DNA from: an uncultured Prevotellaceae bacterium
GTDB taxonomy: Bacteria; Bacteroidota; Bacteroidia; Bacteroidales; Bacteroidaceae
Direction: 5' to 3'
DNA: 64,000 nucleotides
Assembly: GCA_902776195.1 (NCBI GenBank)
Contig: CACYPF010000019.1
Span: forward strand, 1-64,000
Below are positions 36,224 through 46,400 of the stretch, in pieces. A model generated the notes under the pieces. It was not told where the DNA came from and ran no database searches. It worked only from the letters and a program-made list of their open reading frames with translations. The position numbers and the translations under genes are program-made. The number at the start of each line of letters is the position of its first letter. Position 1 is the stretch's first letter.

Positions 36224-36547
36224 AGAAAAACACAATAAATTGTGCGGTAGACCTCCCCCCTTCTTAGTGCTGAATAAGTACAATGTTCATAGGACTATTA
36301 ATGCAGCAAATCTTTTTAGAGTCGTTCTTTTATTTAATCCTGCCAGTCGTATTATTTGATGAGTATCAGAATTCTTCGCGCGCGCATACATAAAGTTTTT
36401 TACCCTTGCAACCGTTGCCGCCTTGCAAGACTATTTGATAATCAAATGGTTACGGTAACAACGAGGTGACAAGGGTGACAAGGAATGGCGTTTTTGCCCT
36501 TAAAATACGTATAAAAACGAATGAAGTCCTCCTTGTGAAGCCTTAGG

Positions 36548-36606
36548 TTTCGAGGGACGAAGCCCTAAGCTTCAAGGGTCGAAGGTACGGGCTTCAATGG
36601 TCGAAG
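36548..36606. repeat. Array A: three 15-bp half-palindromes, period 22
   Basis: TTTCGAGGGACGAAG (36548), CTTCAAGGGTCGAAG (36570) and CTTCAATGGTCGAAG (36592) are each spaced exactly 22 bp start to start, with TTC/GAA arms. The array is bracketed by direct copies of GAAGCCTTAGG (36538-36548 and 36603-36613). Confidence 0.8.
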
Positions 36607-36645
36607 CCTTAGGCAACGTCAATGAAAACTATATCGTGCTGAATT

Positions 36646-36730
36646 GTAATCTAACTTGGTTTACGATGTAAATCAATTTGATTTACTCGGTAATTCAATT
36701 TGATTTACTTTGCAAATCAATTTGATTTAC
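36646..36730. repeat. Array B: four 19-bp palindromic units, period 22
   Basis: Unit consensus GTAAATCAATTTGATTTAC, starting at 36668, 36690 and 36712, with a diverged fourth copy at 36646 (GTAATCTAACTTGGTTTAC). Spacers are 3 bp each. It looks like an operator array or a string of hairpins; spacers are far too short for CRISPR. Confidence 0.85.
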
Positions 36731-36774
36731 AATGAAGGGACGGCAATTCCTGCTGATGAAGATGCCGTTATCGA

Positions 36775-36859
36775 ATCTATCAATCTGTCAGCCTATCTGT
36801 CAGCGCGCAATCTTCTATCTATCAATGCGTTATACCCTCTCGCTGATAGATTGACAGAT
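36775..36859. repeat. Imperfect inverted repeat
   Basis: ATCTATCAATCTGTCAGC (36775-36792) pairs with GCTGATAGATTGACAGAT (36842-36859) at 16 of 18 positions. A 10-bp direct repeat ATCTGTCAGC occurs at 36783 and 36795. Confidence 0.7.
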
Positions 36860-36926
36860 ATTTCCTGATTTTAAAAACTTAGGTATATTTTTTTAGTTAG
36901 AAATTGGTCATTTAAAAGATTCAGGA

Positions 36927-36963
36927 TTCCAAGGGTTGAAGGTACGGGGTTCGTGGGGCATAG
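36927..36963. repeat. Degenerate copy of array A
   Basis: TTCCAAGGGTTGAAG (36927) and a weaker unit 22 bp later (36949) repeat the array A pattern, including the shared GAAGGTACGGG spacer. Confidence 0.55.
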
Positions 36964-36969
36964 GTAGCA

Positions 36970-37006
36970 AACAATAAAGGAGTGCCTCAGGCACTCCTTT
37001 ATTGTT
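36970..37006 (-). terminator. ribH terminator
   Basis: Perfect 17-bp stem AACAATAAAGGAGTGCC / GGCACTCCTTTATTGTT around a 3-nt loop, T-rich on both strands. It lies 18 bp after the ribH stop. Confidence 0.92.
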
Positions 37007-37023
37007 TTGAATAATATTGTCGT

Positions 37024-37494
37024 TTAGAATTTCGCCATCTTGATGGCTACCACGGCGCACTCGTCGCCCTTGTTGCCTAAGCGTCCACCAGCCCTGTCCT
37101 TAGCCTGTTGCATATTCTCTGTAGTCAGAAGACCATAGACAACGGGGATGTTATTAGTGGCATTCAGACGTGCGATACCTTGTGTCACTCCCTGACAGAT
37201 ATAGTCGAAGTGGGGAGTCTCACCGCGGATGACACATCCAAGGATGATGACAGCGTCGTAACCGTCGTTAAGGGTCATCTGGCGGGCACCGTAGATCAGT
37301 TCGAAAGAACCCGGTACTGTCTTGACGTGGATATTCTCAGGAAGTGCTCCATGTTTCTCAAGGGTATTCACACATCCTTCCAGCATTGCCCCCGTAATCT
37401 CAGGGTTCCACTCCGACACCACGATGCCGAAGATCATGTTAGAGGCATCGGGTACCTTCTCTACGTTGTATTCTGACAGATTCTTCGTTGCCAT
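37024..37494 (-). CDS. ribH: 6,7-dimethyl-8-ribityllumazine synthase
   Basis: Penultimate riboflavin enzyme, condensing the pyrimidine with dihydroxybutanone phosphate; 156 aa, forms a 60-mer or smaller ring in the cytosol. The substrate blocks [14 protein letters not shown] and [15 protein letters not shown] are intact, with catalytic H95. The start overlaps the TPR gene's stop by one base (TAATG), so the two are coupled. No other rib genes are in the window. Confidence 0.96.
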   Translation of the reverse strand: MATKNLSEYNVEKVPDASNMIFGIVVSEWNPEITGAMLEGCVNTLEKHGALPENIHVKTVPGSFELIYGARQMTLNDGYDAVIILGCVIRGETPHFDYICQGVTQGIARLNATNNIPVVYGLLTTENMQQAKDRAGGRLGNKGDECAVVAIKMAKF

Positions 37495-38150
37495 TATTTA
37501 GCAGATGCACGTTCGATATACTCGTCGATGGTCTGGTACTGCATAGAGTTGAAGTACTTCTCTTTCACTTCCTGATACAGTTTCAGAGCCTCATCCTTCT
37601 TACCCTGGCTCTCCAGAATCTCACCTGCCTGGATAAGGAAAGTGGGTGACAGAGAGTTGTTGTCAGCCATCTTAGCGGCCTTCTTCAGATGCTCCACAGC
37701 CTTGTCGAGCTGGTTGAGGTTAGCGTATGCGTTACCCAGTGCACCCTCTGCGGCGGGTGAGATCATTGCATCATCCTTGCCGCTGAAGCTCTCCAGTGCA
37801 TTGACAGCCTCCTGCCACTTGCCCAGGTTAGCCTGACAAAGACCGATGTAGAGTTGTGCCAGGTTGCCAGCATCGGTAGAGCTGTAGTCACTGGCAATTT
37901 TCTGGAAACCAGCCAGAGCCTTGTCAAACTGCTCGTTAGCGAACAGCTCCTGACTCTTGGCGAGTTCTGTGCTTGCCTCATTCTCACGAGGAGTGAGATA
38001 GTAATTGTTGAAAAGGATAGCGCCTACAACGATAATAATCACTGCACATACGCCGATGATGATGGCCTTCTTGTATTTCTCGAAGAAAGCCTCTGCTTTG
38101 CTTGCCTGTTCCTGAAGTTCAGGAGCGGCCTGTTGGTTCTTGTTTGCCAT
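37494..38150 (-). CDS. TPR-repeat membrane-anchored protein
   Basis: 218 aa. A single membrane helix (about 29-48, [19 protein letters not shown]) is followed by tandem tetratricopeptide units ([79 protein letters not shown]). The layout resembles YfgM-type periplasmic TPR proteins that accompany chaperones or cell-division factors, but orientation and partners are inferred. First gene of the operon with ribH. Confidence 0.88.
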   Translation of the reverse strand: MANKNQQAAPELQEQASKAEAFFEKYKKAIIIGVCAVIIIVVGAILFNNYYLTPRENEASTELAKSQELFANEQFDKALAGFQKIASDYSSTDAGNLAQLYIGLCQANLGKWQEAVNALESFSGKDDAMISPAAEGALGNAYANLNQLDKAVEHLKKAAKMADNNSLSPTFLIQAGEILESQGKKDEALKLYQEVKEKYFNSMQYQTIDEYIERASAK

Positions 38151-38190
38151 TATTCTTGTTTCTTTTTAATGTTCGTACATAAATCGGGTG

Positions 38191-38268
38191 CAAAGGTAAT
38201 AATTTTAATTGATAATTGATAATTGATAATTGATAATTTTTTGTTTTTAATGATTTTTCGTACCTTTG
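38191..38268. promoter_or_regulatory. Divergent TPR/recF promoters around a heptamer repeat
   Basis: Minus: TACCTTTG at 38198-38191 for the TPR gene. Plus: TTTG at 38240-38243, 17 bp, TACCTTTG at 38261-38268 for recF, whose ATG starts 8 bases later (38276), giving an almost leaderless mRNA. The DNA between holds the 38207-38238 heptamer array. Confidence 0.7.
38207..38238. repeat. Heptamer tandem repeat in a divergent promoter
   Basis: Four perfect AATTGAT units plus AATT. Confidence 0.9.
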
Positions 38269-38275
38269 CAGTCAA

Positions 38276-39394
38276 ATGATACTTAGGAAACTCTCGATAC
38301 TCAATTATAAGAACATCCGTGAGGCAACCTTATTGTTGTCTCCGAAAATCAATTGTTTGGTCGGGCATAATGGGGTGGGTAAGACAAACGTGCTGGATGC
38401 AGTGTATTATCTGTCGTTCTGTCGTTCTGCCTCCAATCCCGTTGATTCGCAGGTCATTTGTCATGATGAGCCTTTCTGTATGCTGGAAGGATTGTATGCT
38501 GAGAACTCCGGGGATTCAGAGGACGCAGAACTCATCTCCTGTGGAATAAAGCGAGGACAGAAGAAACATTTCAAGCGTAACAAGAAAGAGTATAAGCGGC
38601 TGTCGGAGCATATCGGACTGATTCCCTTGGTAGTCGTCTCCCCCTCTGATACCTTGTTGATAGAGGGAGGCAGTGAGGAGCGACGCCGATTGATGGATAT
38701 GGTCATCTCACAGTATGACCGTTCCTATATCGATGCCTTGTCGCGGTATAACAATGCGCTCCAGCAGCGTAATATCCTCTTGAAACAAGAAGACCCGGCT
38801 CCTGATCCCATGCTCCTGCAGATATGGGAGGTACAGATGGCAGAGGCGGGTGAGGCGATCTATCGCCGCCGTGACACCTTCGTACAGGAACTGGTACCGT
38901 TGTTCCAACAGTTCTACGACCAGATATCCTCGGGTCGTGAGGCGGTAGGACTGGAGTATATCTCGCATTGTCAGCGTGGACCCTTGCTGGAGGTCATCCA
39001 GCGTGACCGCCACAAAGACCTTGCCGTGGGATTCTCGCTGCATGGTGTTCATCGTGACGACTTAGTGTTTACCTTAGGTGGTCATCCCATGAAGCGGGAA
39101 GGGTCGCAGGGACAGAGCAAGACCTATGCCATTGCCTTGAAACTCGCACAGTTTGACTTCCTCAAACGTACAGCCTCGCAGACGACTCCCTTGCTGCTGC
39201 TGGATGATATTTTCGATAAGTTGGATGCAGAGCGGGTGGAGCAGATCGTACGGCTGGTGTCTGGTGATGCTTTCGGGCAGATTTTCATTACCGATACTAA
39301 CCGTGACCATTTGGACCAGATACTCCGCAACAGTGCGCTGGACTACAAGATCTTCGAGGTGGATAACGGTGAAATAACAGAGAAGGATGTTTAA
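38276..39394 (+). CDS. recF: DNA replication and repair protein RecF
   Basis: SMC-like ATPase that helps RecOR load RecA at gaps; 372 aa, cytosolic. Walker A is GHNGVGKT (30-37). The signature region REGSQGQSKTYAIALKLAQF and Walker B LLLLDDIFDKLD are present. The ATG at 38276 begins 8 bases after the -7 box. The last 8 bp overlap the DUF721 gene, an arrangement also seen near oriC in other bacteria, although dnaA and dnaN are not in this window. Confidence 0.96.
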   Translation: MILRKLSILNYKNIREATLLLSPKINCLVGHNGVGKTNVLDAVYYLSFCRSASNPVDSQVICHDEPFCMLEGLYAENSGDSEDAELISCGIKRGQKKHFKRNKKEYKRLSEHIGLIPLVVVSPSDTLLIEGGSEERRRLMDMVISQYDRSYIDALSRYNNALQQRNILLKQEDPAPDPMLLQIWEVQMAEAGEAIYRRRDTFVQELVPLFQQFYDQISSGREAVGLEYISHCQRGPLLEVIQRDRHKDLAVGFSLHGVHRDDLVFTLGGHPMKREGSQGQSKTYAIALKLAQFDFLKRTASQTTPLLLLDDIFDKLDAERVEQIVRLVSGDAFGQIFITDTNRDHLDQILRNSALDYKIFEVDNGEITEKDV

Positions 39395-39677
39395 GCGGAA
39401 TATAGAGTCACTCAAGGATATCCTGTTGCGCAACCTGCGGGAACAAGGACTTGAGACACCGTTGAAGCAGAAACGGCTGGTAGAGTCATGGCCTGAGGTG
39501 GCGGGTCCTGTCGTTGCCCGTTATACCCTGAATACCTATATCTATAACCAGACGCTCTTCGTGAGGTTGTCGAATCCTGCCCTTCGCTCTGATTTGTCGA
39601 TGATGCGAGGGGAACTGGTCAAGAAACTCAATGACGTAGTGGGTGAACAGGTGATTACGGATATCCGTTTCAGCTGA
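39387..39677 (+). CDS. DUF721 (DciA-like) protein
   Basis: 96 aa, DUF721 family. The core WPEVAGPVVARYTLNTYIYNQTLFVRLSNPALRSDL is diagnostic. DciA proteins of this family help load the replicative helicase in bacteria lacking DnaC. Overlaps recF by 8 bp upstream. Its stop overlaps the convergent 5-FTHF cyclo-ligase gene by 8 bp, leaving no room for a terminator. Confidence 0.9.
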   Translation: MFKRNIESLKDILLRNLREQGLETPLKQKRLVESWPEVAGPVVARYTLNTYIYNQTLFVRLSNPALRSDLSMMRGELVKKLNDVVGEQVITDIRFS

Positions 39678-40206
39678 TGACCTCGTCCATCAGGATATCA
39701 TGTTCGTCTACAGGAATCTCGTCCAATAGTCGGGAAGGATAGCAGATGCCTATTTTGTAAAGTTGGGAGTTGAGAGTTGAGAGTTGAGAGAGGAAACGGT
39801 CATAATAGCCCTTTCCCCTTCCCAGCCGATGTCTTTGCCGGTCGAAAGCCATGCCAGGAATGACCGCTACATCGATGGTGGCATAATCAGTGAAGAGTTC
39901 TCCCATTGGCTCCATGATACCGAAGGCACCTTGTCGTAAGTCTTTTTCCCCGGTATAGCGATGCAGTTCCATGTCTGTATCACTGATGACGCGGGGCAGC
40001 AGTACCGTTTTTCCCTCTTTGATAAGATAGGTCATCAACTCACGGGTAGGAACCTCATCGGGCAAGGCATGGTATAGCATGACAACCTTTGCCTCTCGGA
40101 TGCGTGGGTGGCTCACCAGACGGTTGATGATAGCAGATGCTTCGGCAGGAGAGCCGTTATGATCTTTCTGCCGAAGCATCGTGCGTATGTCTCGCTTGCT
40201 GGTCAT
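39670..40206 (-). CDS. 5-formyltetrahydrofolate cyclo-ligase
   Basis: ATP-dependent conversion of 5-formyl-THF to 5,10-methenyl-THF; 178 aa, cytosolic. The family signature GRGKGYYDRF is followed by an inserted SQLSTLNSQL (about 140-149) encoded by a heptamer DNA repeat. The same decapeptide is inserted in the M3 peptidase at 43322-43355. The rest of the fold (VMLYHALPDEVPT near the N-terminus, AVIPGMAFDRQRHRLG) is normal. Start overlaps the S41 protease stop by 4 bp; last gene of a four-gene operon. Confidence 0.95.
   Translation of the reverse strand: MTSKRDIRTMLRQKDHNGSPAEASAIINRLVSHPRIREAKVVMLYHALPDEVPTRELMTYLIKEGKTVLLPRVISDTDMELHRYTGEKDLRQGAFGIMEPMGELFTDYATIDVAVIPGMAFDRQRHRLGRGKGYYDRFLSQLSTLNSQLYKIGICYPSRLLDEIPVDEHDILMDEVIS
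39761..39792. repeat. Heptamer repeat in frame inside the cyclo-ligase gene
   Basis: AGTTGGG/AGTTGAG/AGTTGAG/AGTTGAG units on the plus strand, coding on the minus strand for LSQLSTLNSQL. Confidence 0.9.
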
Positions 40207-41858
40207 GCTACCTTCTTGCCGGTCTTCTGAGCAGGGGCCTGCGGGAAAGCCTTGTTCTCACGGAATACTTTCAGCGTCTCCTTGATGGCTGGGTCATCCT
40301 CGTTGATATACTCCACCCATGCCTCCTCACTCATCATGTTATAGACGATACGGCTGTGGATATAGCGTTCCAAGAGCTTATGGGAGCGTTGTATCATGAG
40401 GTTACGGCGTTTCAGACCGTTCTTCTCACCGTAGGAAGCAAACTTTTCGACCATGTTCTGTTTGACGAGGTATTTCTCCAAGTCCTTCAAACTTTGATAT
40501 TCTTTCAGCTTGTCCCGGTTATTATCCGTATAGTCATAGGCGAACTGTATAATCAGTCCACTCATTGATGCCTGCTTGTAATAGGATGTCACATCGGTAG
40601 TATCTTCGGCAACGAAGATGTCTGGGGTGATACCGCCGCCACCGAATACCTCACGTCCGATGCGTGTCTTATAGGCAGGACCCTCATGCTTGATACTGTC
40701 TTGTGAGAAGAACTCCCCGTGCTGATAACGCACCAGCAGGTCCTCCTCATAGTCCTTATTGTCTCCAGAGACATAGGGCTTCTGGATACAACGACCAGAA
40801 GGTGAATAGTAGCGGGCAATAGTCAGGCGGATCATGGACCCGTCATTGAAAGCCATCGGCTTCTGTACCAGTCCCTTGCCGAAAGAGCGTCTGCCGATGA
40901 TGGTACCACGGTCGTTGTCCTGAATAGCTCCGGCAAGGATCTCACTGGCAGAGGCGGAGCCCTCGTCAATCAGTACCACCAATGGTATCTGCTGGTAGGA
41001 GCCACGACCGTCACTGCGGTATTCCTGCCGGGCTTGCTTGCGTCCCTGGGTATAGACAATCAACTGTCCCTTAGGCAGGAACTCGTTGGCAATCTGTACG
41101 GCAGACTCCAGATAACCACCCGTATTGCCACGCAGGTCGATGGTCAGGTTCTCAAAACCCTGTTGCGAGAGTTTGGCAAGGGCTATCAGCAGTTCCGGAT
41201 AGGTGTTCTCACCGAAGTTCTTCAGACGGATATAGCCCGTCTTCTCGTCGAGCATATAGGTTGCTGTGACACTCTTGGTGGGGATGTCACCACGTGTCAC
41301 CACGAAGTTACGGATGGTCTTCTCCCTGCCACGCATGATGCCCAGTTTCACTTTCGTGTCCTTCGGACCTTTCAGCCGGTGCATCGCCTCCTCGTTGGTC
41401 AGTGTCTTACCGGTAAACGGCTTGTCGTCAACCATCACGATCTTGTCACCGGCAATCAGTCCGGCACGCTCAGACGGGCCGTTCTTGATGACGTTCTGCA
41501 CATGCAGTGTGTCATGGCGGATAGTGAACTCAATGCCTACCCCCGAGAACGACCCCTTCAGGTCGTCGTTGGCTATCTGCATGTCCTTGGCGGAGATATA
41601 GACAGAGTGCGGGTCGAGTTCCGCCAGGATCTGTGGCATTGCCTTCTCGACGAGGTCGTTCACATTGACCGTGTCCACATACTGGTCGTCTACCAGTCGG
41701 AGCAGGTTATTCAGTTTGTTGCTGCCCGAGTTGATAATGCTGAGGCGGTTGCCAGAGAAATGGTTGGCATAGAAGGTTCCGATCAGGATACCCACTACCA
41801 CGCTGACAGCCATCAGCAAGGGCATAAAACGGTTATTTTTCTTTTCGTTCATCGTCAT
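40203..41858 (-). CDS. S41 family C-terminal processing protease
   Basis: 551 aa. N-terminal membrane anchor (about 12-30, FMPLLMAVSVVVGILIGTFYA), a tail-specific protease helical part, a PDZ domain (about 95-175, GVGIEFTIRHDTLHVQNVI) and the S41 catalytic domain with nucleophile region IDEGSASASEILAGA and Lys in RRSFGKGLVQKP. Periplasmic quality-control protease. ATG at 41858 or the Met two codons later (41852) are both possible; either way it overlaps the dCMP deaminase gene end. Confidence 0.94.
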   Translation of the reverse strand: MTMNEKKNNRFMPLLMAVSVVVGILIGTFYANHFSGNRLSIINSGSNKLNNLLRLVDDQYVDTVNVNDLVEKAMPQILAELDPHSVYISAKDMQIANDDLKGSFSGVGIEFTIRHDTLHVQNVIKNGPSERAGLIAGDKIVMVDDKPFTGKTLTNEEAMHRLKGPKDTKVKLGIMRGREKTIRNFVVTRGDIPTKSVTATYMLDEKTGYIRLKNFGENTYPELLIALAKLSQQGFENLTIDLRGNTGGYLESAVQIANEFLPKGQLIVYTQGRKQARQEYRSDGRGSYQQIPLVVLIDEGSASASEILAGAIQDNDRGTIIGRRSFGKGLVQKPMAFNDGSMIRLTIARYYSPSGRCIQKPYVSGDNKDYEEDLLVRYQHGEFFSQDSIKHEGPAYKTRIGREVFGGGGITPDIFVAEDTTDVTSYYKQASMSGLIIQFAYDYTDNNRDKLKEYQSLKDLEKYLVKQNMVEKFASYGEKNGLKRRNLMIQRSHKLLERYIHSRIVYNMMSEEAWVEYINEDDPAIKETLKVFRENKAFPQAPAQKTGKKVA

Positions 41859-42250
41859 CGGGATTTAGATAGATTACTTCAATACCGGCACGCTTCAGCA
41901 AGTCGACGCCATCTGTCAGGCGGTATTTCTCGCCATAGACCACGCGCTTGATACCTGCCTGGATAATCAGTTTGGCGCACTCGATACAGGGAGAGGCGGT
42001 GATATAGATGGTCGAACCGTCGGAGTTGTTTGATGAGCGTGCCAGTTTGGTGATGGCGTTCGCCTCGGCATGCAGCACATAGGGTTTCGTCACGTTGTTC
42101 TCGTCCTCGCAGACATTCTCAAAACCACTGGGCGTACCATTATAGCCGTCGCTGATAATCATACCCTCTTTGACCACCAGGGCACCTACCTGACGGCGTA
42201 CGCAGTAGCTGTTCTCTGCCCAGATGCGAGCCATTCGCAAATAACGCAGG

Positions 42251-44338
<2,088 letters not shown>

Positions 44339-44361
44339 ACTAACGTCTTTGTTTTAATCTG

Positions 44362-44392
44362 CAAAAGTACTACTTTTTCTTGAATGCCCCAA
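44362..44392 (-). promoter_or_regulatory. M3 peptidase operon promoter
   Basis: Minus strand: TTGG at 44392-44389, 19 bp, TACTTTTG at 44369-44362. Confidence 0.7.
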
Positions 44393-44426
44393 GTTTTTTA
44401 ACCGTTATTCCATGAAGCAGGTATGT

Positions 44427-45758
44427 TTAGAAGAACAGGGTGCGCTCAGCCCAATAGGTGAGAATACCACCGAGATAGCCCACGAAAGCAATCCATGTGA
44501 TATGCTTCAGATACCAACCGAAGGTGATCTTCTCCAGTCCCATGACGACAACACCGGCTGCGGAGCCGATGATCAGCATGGAGCCACCGACACCGGCACA
44601 GTAGGCGAGCAGTTGCCAGAAGATGCCGTCGACACCCATAGGACCAGCCTCGGCGACAGGGTACATGCCCATACAACCGGCAACAAGGGGTACGTTGTCG
44701 ACAATGGACGAGAGAACACCGATGATACCGTTGATGAGGTAGTAGTTACCGGAGAATGCCTCGTTAAGTCCCTCACCCATAGCCGTCAGCACCCCAATCT
44801 CCTGCAGTACGGCGACTGCCATCAGGATACCGAGGAAGAACATGATGGTGGAGAGGTCTATCTTTGACATGATATCACTTACACGCTTTGCCATTGTGTC
44901 ATCCTCGTCGGTGCTGTAGTGGAAGATCTCCGTGGTGGTCCACAGAATACCCAGTACGAGCAGGATGCCCATGAACGGAGGCAGGTGGGTGATGGTCTTG
45001 AAGATGGGGACGAAGATGAGACCACCTACACCCAACCAGAAGATGATGTCACGCTGCACCTTGGTAAACTGGCTTGCCGTTGATTTCGGCAGGTTCTGTT
45101 CCTTGTCGAACTTTCCTTCCAGCTGAAGACTGATGATGGTGGCAGGAATCAGCATGGATACCAGCGAGGGGATGAATATCTCTGTGAGAACCCCCTGCGT
45201 GGTGATGACTCCCTTGATCCACAGCATGATGGTGGTTACGTCACCAATCGGGGAGAAGGCACCACCGGAGTTGGCAGATATGATGATGAGTGCAGCATAA
45301 AGCATACGTTCACTTCTTGATTGTACCAGTTTGCGAAGTACCATGATCATTACGATGGATGTGGTGAGGTTGTCGAGGATGGCAGACAGGAAGAAGGTCA
45401 TGAAGGCGACACGCCACAGCAGTTTACGCTTGGAGCGGGTCTTCAGCGCATCACGAACGAAGTTAAAACCACCATTAGAATCCACAATCTCCACAATCGT
45501 CATGGCACCCATCAGGAAGAACAGGGTACCGGCAGCATCTCCTAAATGGTGCTCAATAACCTCTGCGATGTGATGAACAACCTCGTCACCAGCAATGGTG
45601 GGATAGAATGATGTCGGATTCATCATCAGCAAAGTCCAGCAGGTCACGCACATCAGCAAGGCAATAGCTGCTTTGTTGACTCTCGTCACACTCTCAAGGG
45701 CTATGCACAGATAACCGAAAACGAAGAAGACTACAATGAGAACAGATAATGTTGTCAT
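44427..45758 (-). CDS. nhaD: NhaD-type sodium:proton antiporter
   Basis: 443 aa, about 12 membrane helices, inner membrane, ion-transporter superfamily. Typical blocks are VEIVDSNGGFNFVRDALKTRSKRKLLW, FFLSAILDNLTTSIVMIMVLRKLV, ISANSGGAFSPIGDVTTIMLWIKG and SSIVDNVPLVAGCMGMY, whose Asp/Asn/Thr residues line the ion path. Na+/H+ exchange is the family activity. It lies 26 bp after the polysaccharide deacetylase gene. Confidence 0.94.
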   Translation of the reverse strand: MTTLSVLIVVFFVFGYLCIALESVTRVNKAAIALLMCVTCWTLLMMNPTSFYPTIAGDEVVHHIAEVIEHHLGDAAGTLFFLMGAMTIVEIVDSNGGFNFVRDALKTRSKRKLLWRVAFMTFFLSAILDNLTTSIVMIMVLRKLVQSRSERMLYAALIIISANSGGAFSPIGDVTTIMLWIKGVITTQGVLTEIFIPSLVSMLIPATIISLQLEGKFDKEQNLPKSTASQFTKVQRDIIFWLGVGGLIFVPIFKTITHLPPFMGILLVLGILWTTTEIFHYSTDEDDTMAKRVSDIMSKIDLSTIMFFLGILMAVAVLQEIGVLTAMGEGLNEAFSGNYYLINGIIGVLSSIVDNVPLVAGCMGMYPVAEAGPMGVDGIFWQLLAYCAGVGGSMLIIGSAAGVVVMGLEKITFGWYLKHITWIAFVGYLGGILTYWAERTLFF

Positions 45759-45784
45759 AGATACTTTATTTACTTATTTAATAA

Positions 45785-46396
45785 TTAGTCAAATACTTTG
45801 AAGGAATAGCCCTGTCCTTGTAGCCATTCAATAGCCTGAGGAAGTGCTGTATGTAGTTTGTCAATAGATTTTAAAGAGTCATGAAAGGTGATGATACTTC
45901 CATTACGGGCATAGCGTTTCACATTGTTGAGCACATCCTCTGCCGTGATCCATTTGGAATAGTCACGAGTCACAAGGTCCCACATGACAATACGGAATTT
46001 CCTGCTGAGCCAGGCATATTGTTCTAGGCGCATCCATCCATGAGGGGGACGTACTAAATCGGTATGTAGATAGGCATTAGCTTTTTCCACGTTATAGCTA
46101 TACTCCCGGATGCTGTGGCGGAAGCCACTGATATGGTTATGGGTGTGGTTGCCTATGCGGTGTCCCTCGTTAACTACCCGTTGGTGTAGTTCAGGGTATT
46201 TTCGCACGTTATCACCGACCATGAAGAAAGTTGCCTTAATGCCAAAATGTTTCAGGGTGTCAAGGATAAAGGGGGTGGCTTCGGGGATAGGACCGTCATC
46301 GAAGGTTAGGTACACAGCCTTCTCATGACGATCCATTCTCCATGTTGCCCTGGGATATAGCCAGCGCAACCATATTGCTGGTTGCTCGATGAACAT
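45785..46396 (-). CDS. Polysaccharide deacetylase (NodB domain)
   Basis: 203 aa with no clear signal peptide. The five NodB motifs are visible: TFDDGP (D33 base, D34 zinc), HTHNH (H84, H88 zinc), RPPHG (116-120, usually RPPYG), MWDLVTRDY and FHDS. Family members remove acetyl or formyl groups from polysaccharides, peptidoglycan or lipid-linked sugars. Adjacent to the DUF2723 gene (4-bp gap), which hints at a lipid-linked glycan substrate, but this is inference. Confidence 0.9.
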   Translation of the reverse strand: MFIEQPAIWLRWLYPRATWRMDRHEKAVYLTFDDGPIPEATPFILDTLKHFGIKATFFMVGDNVRKYPELHQRVVNEGHRIGNHTHNHISGFRHSIREYSYNVEKANAYLHTDLVRPPHGWMRLEQYAWLSRKFRIVMWDLVTRDYSKWITAEDVLNNVKRYARNGSIITFHDSLKSIDKLHTALPQAIEWLQGQGYSFKVFD

Positions 46397-46400
46397 ATGC

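Larger units (their letters stand above)
36224..36969. other. Non-coding region with clustered repeats
   Basis: No open frame here resembles a gene. The stretch holds a 15-bp palindrome (36433-36447, ATTTGATAATCAAAT), a 9-bp direct repeat (36465-36482, GGTGACAAG twice), two palindrome arrays of 22-bp period, an inverted repeat and a degenerate repeat pair, listed separately. It separates the M15 promoter from the ribH terminator. Confidence 0.8.

Noticed and set aside
36177-36359. 60-codon open frame in the 36 kb gap
   Set aside because: No family match, overlaps the M15 promoter, no promoter of its own.
36646-36730. CRISPR array
   Set aside because: Spacers are 3 bp and no cas genes are present.
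41034-41951. 305-codon plus-strand open frame opposite the S41 protease gene
   Set aside because: Shadow frame produced by codon bias of the S41 gene; no family resemblance.
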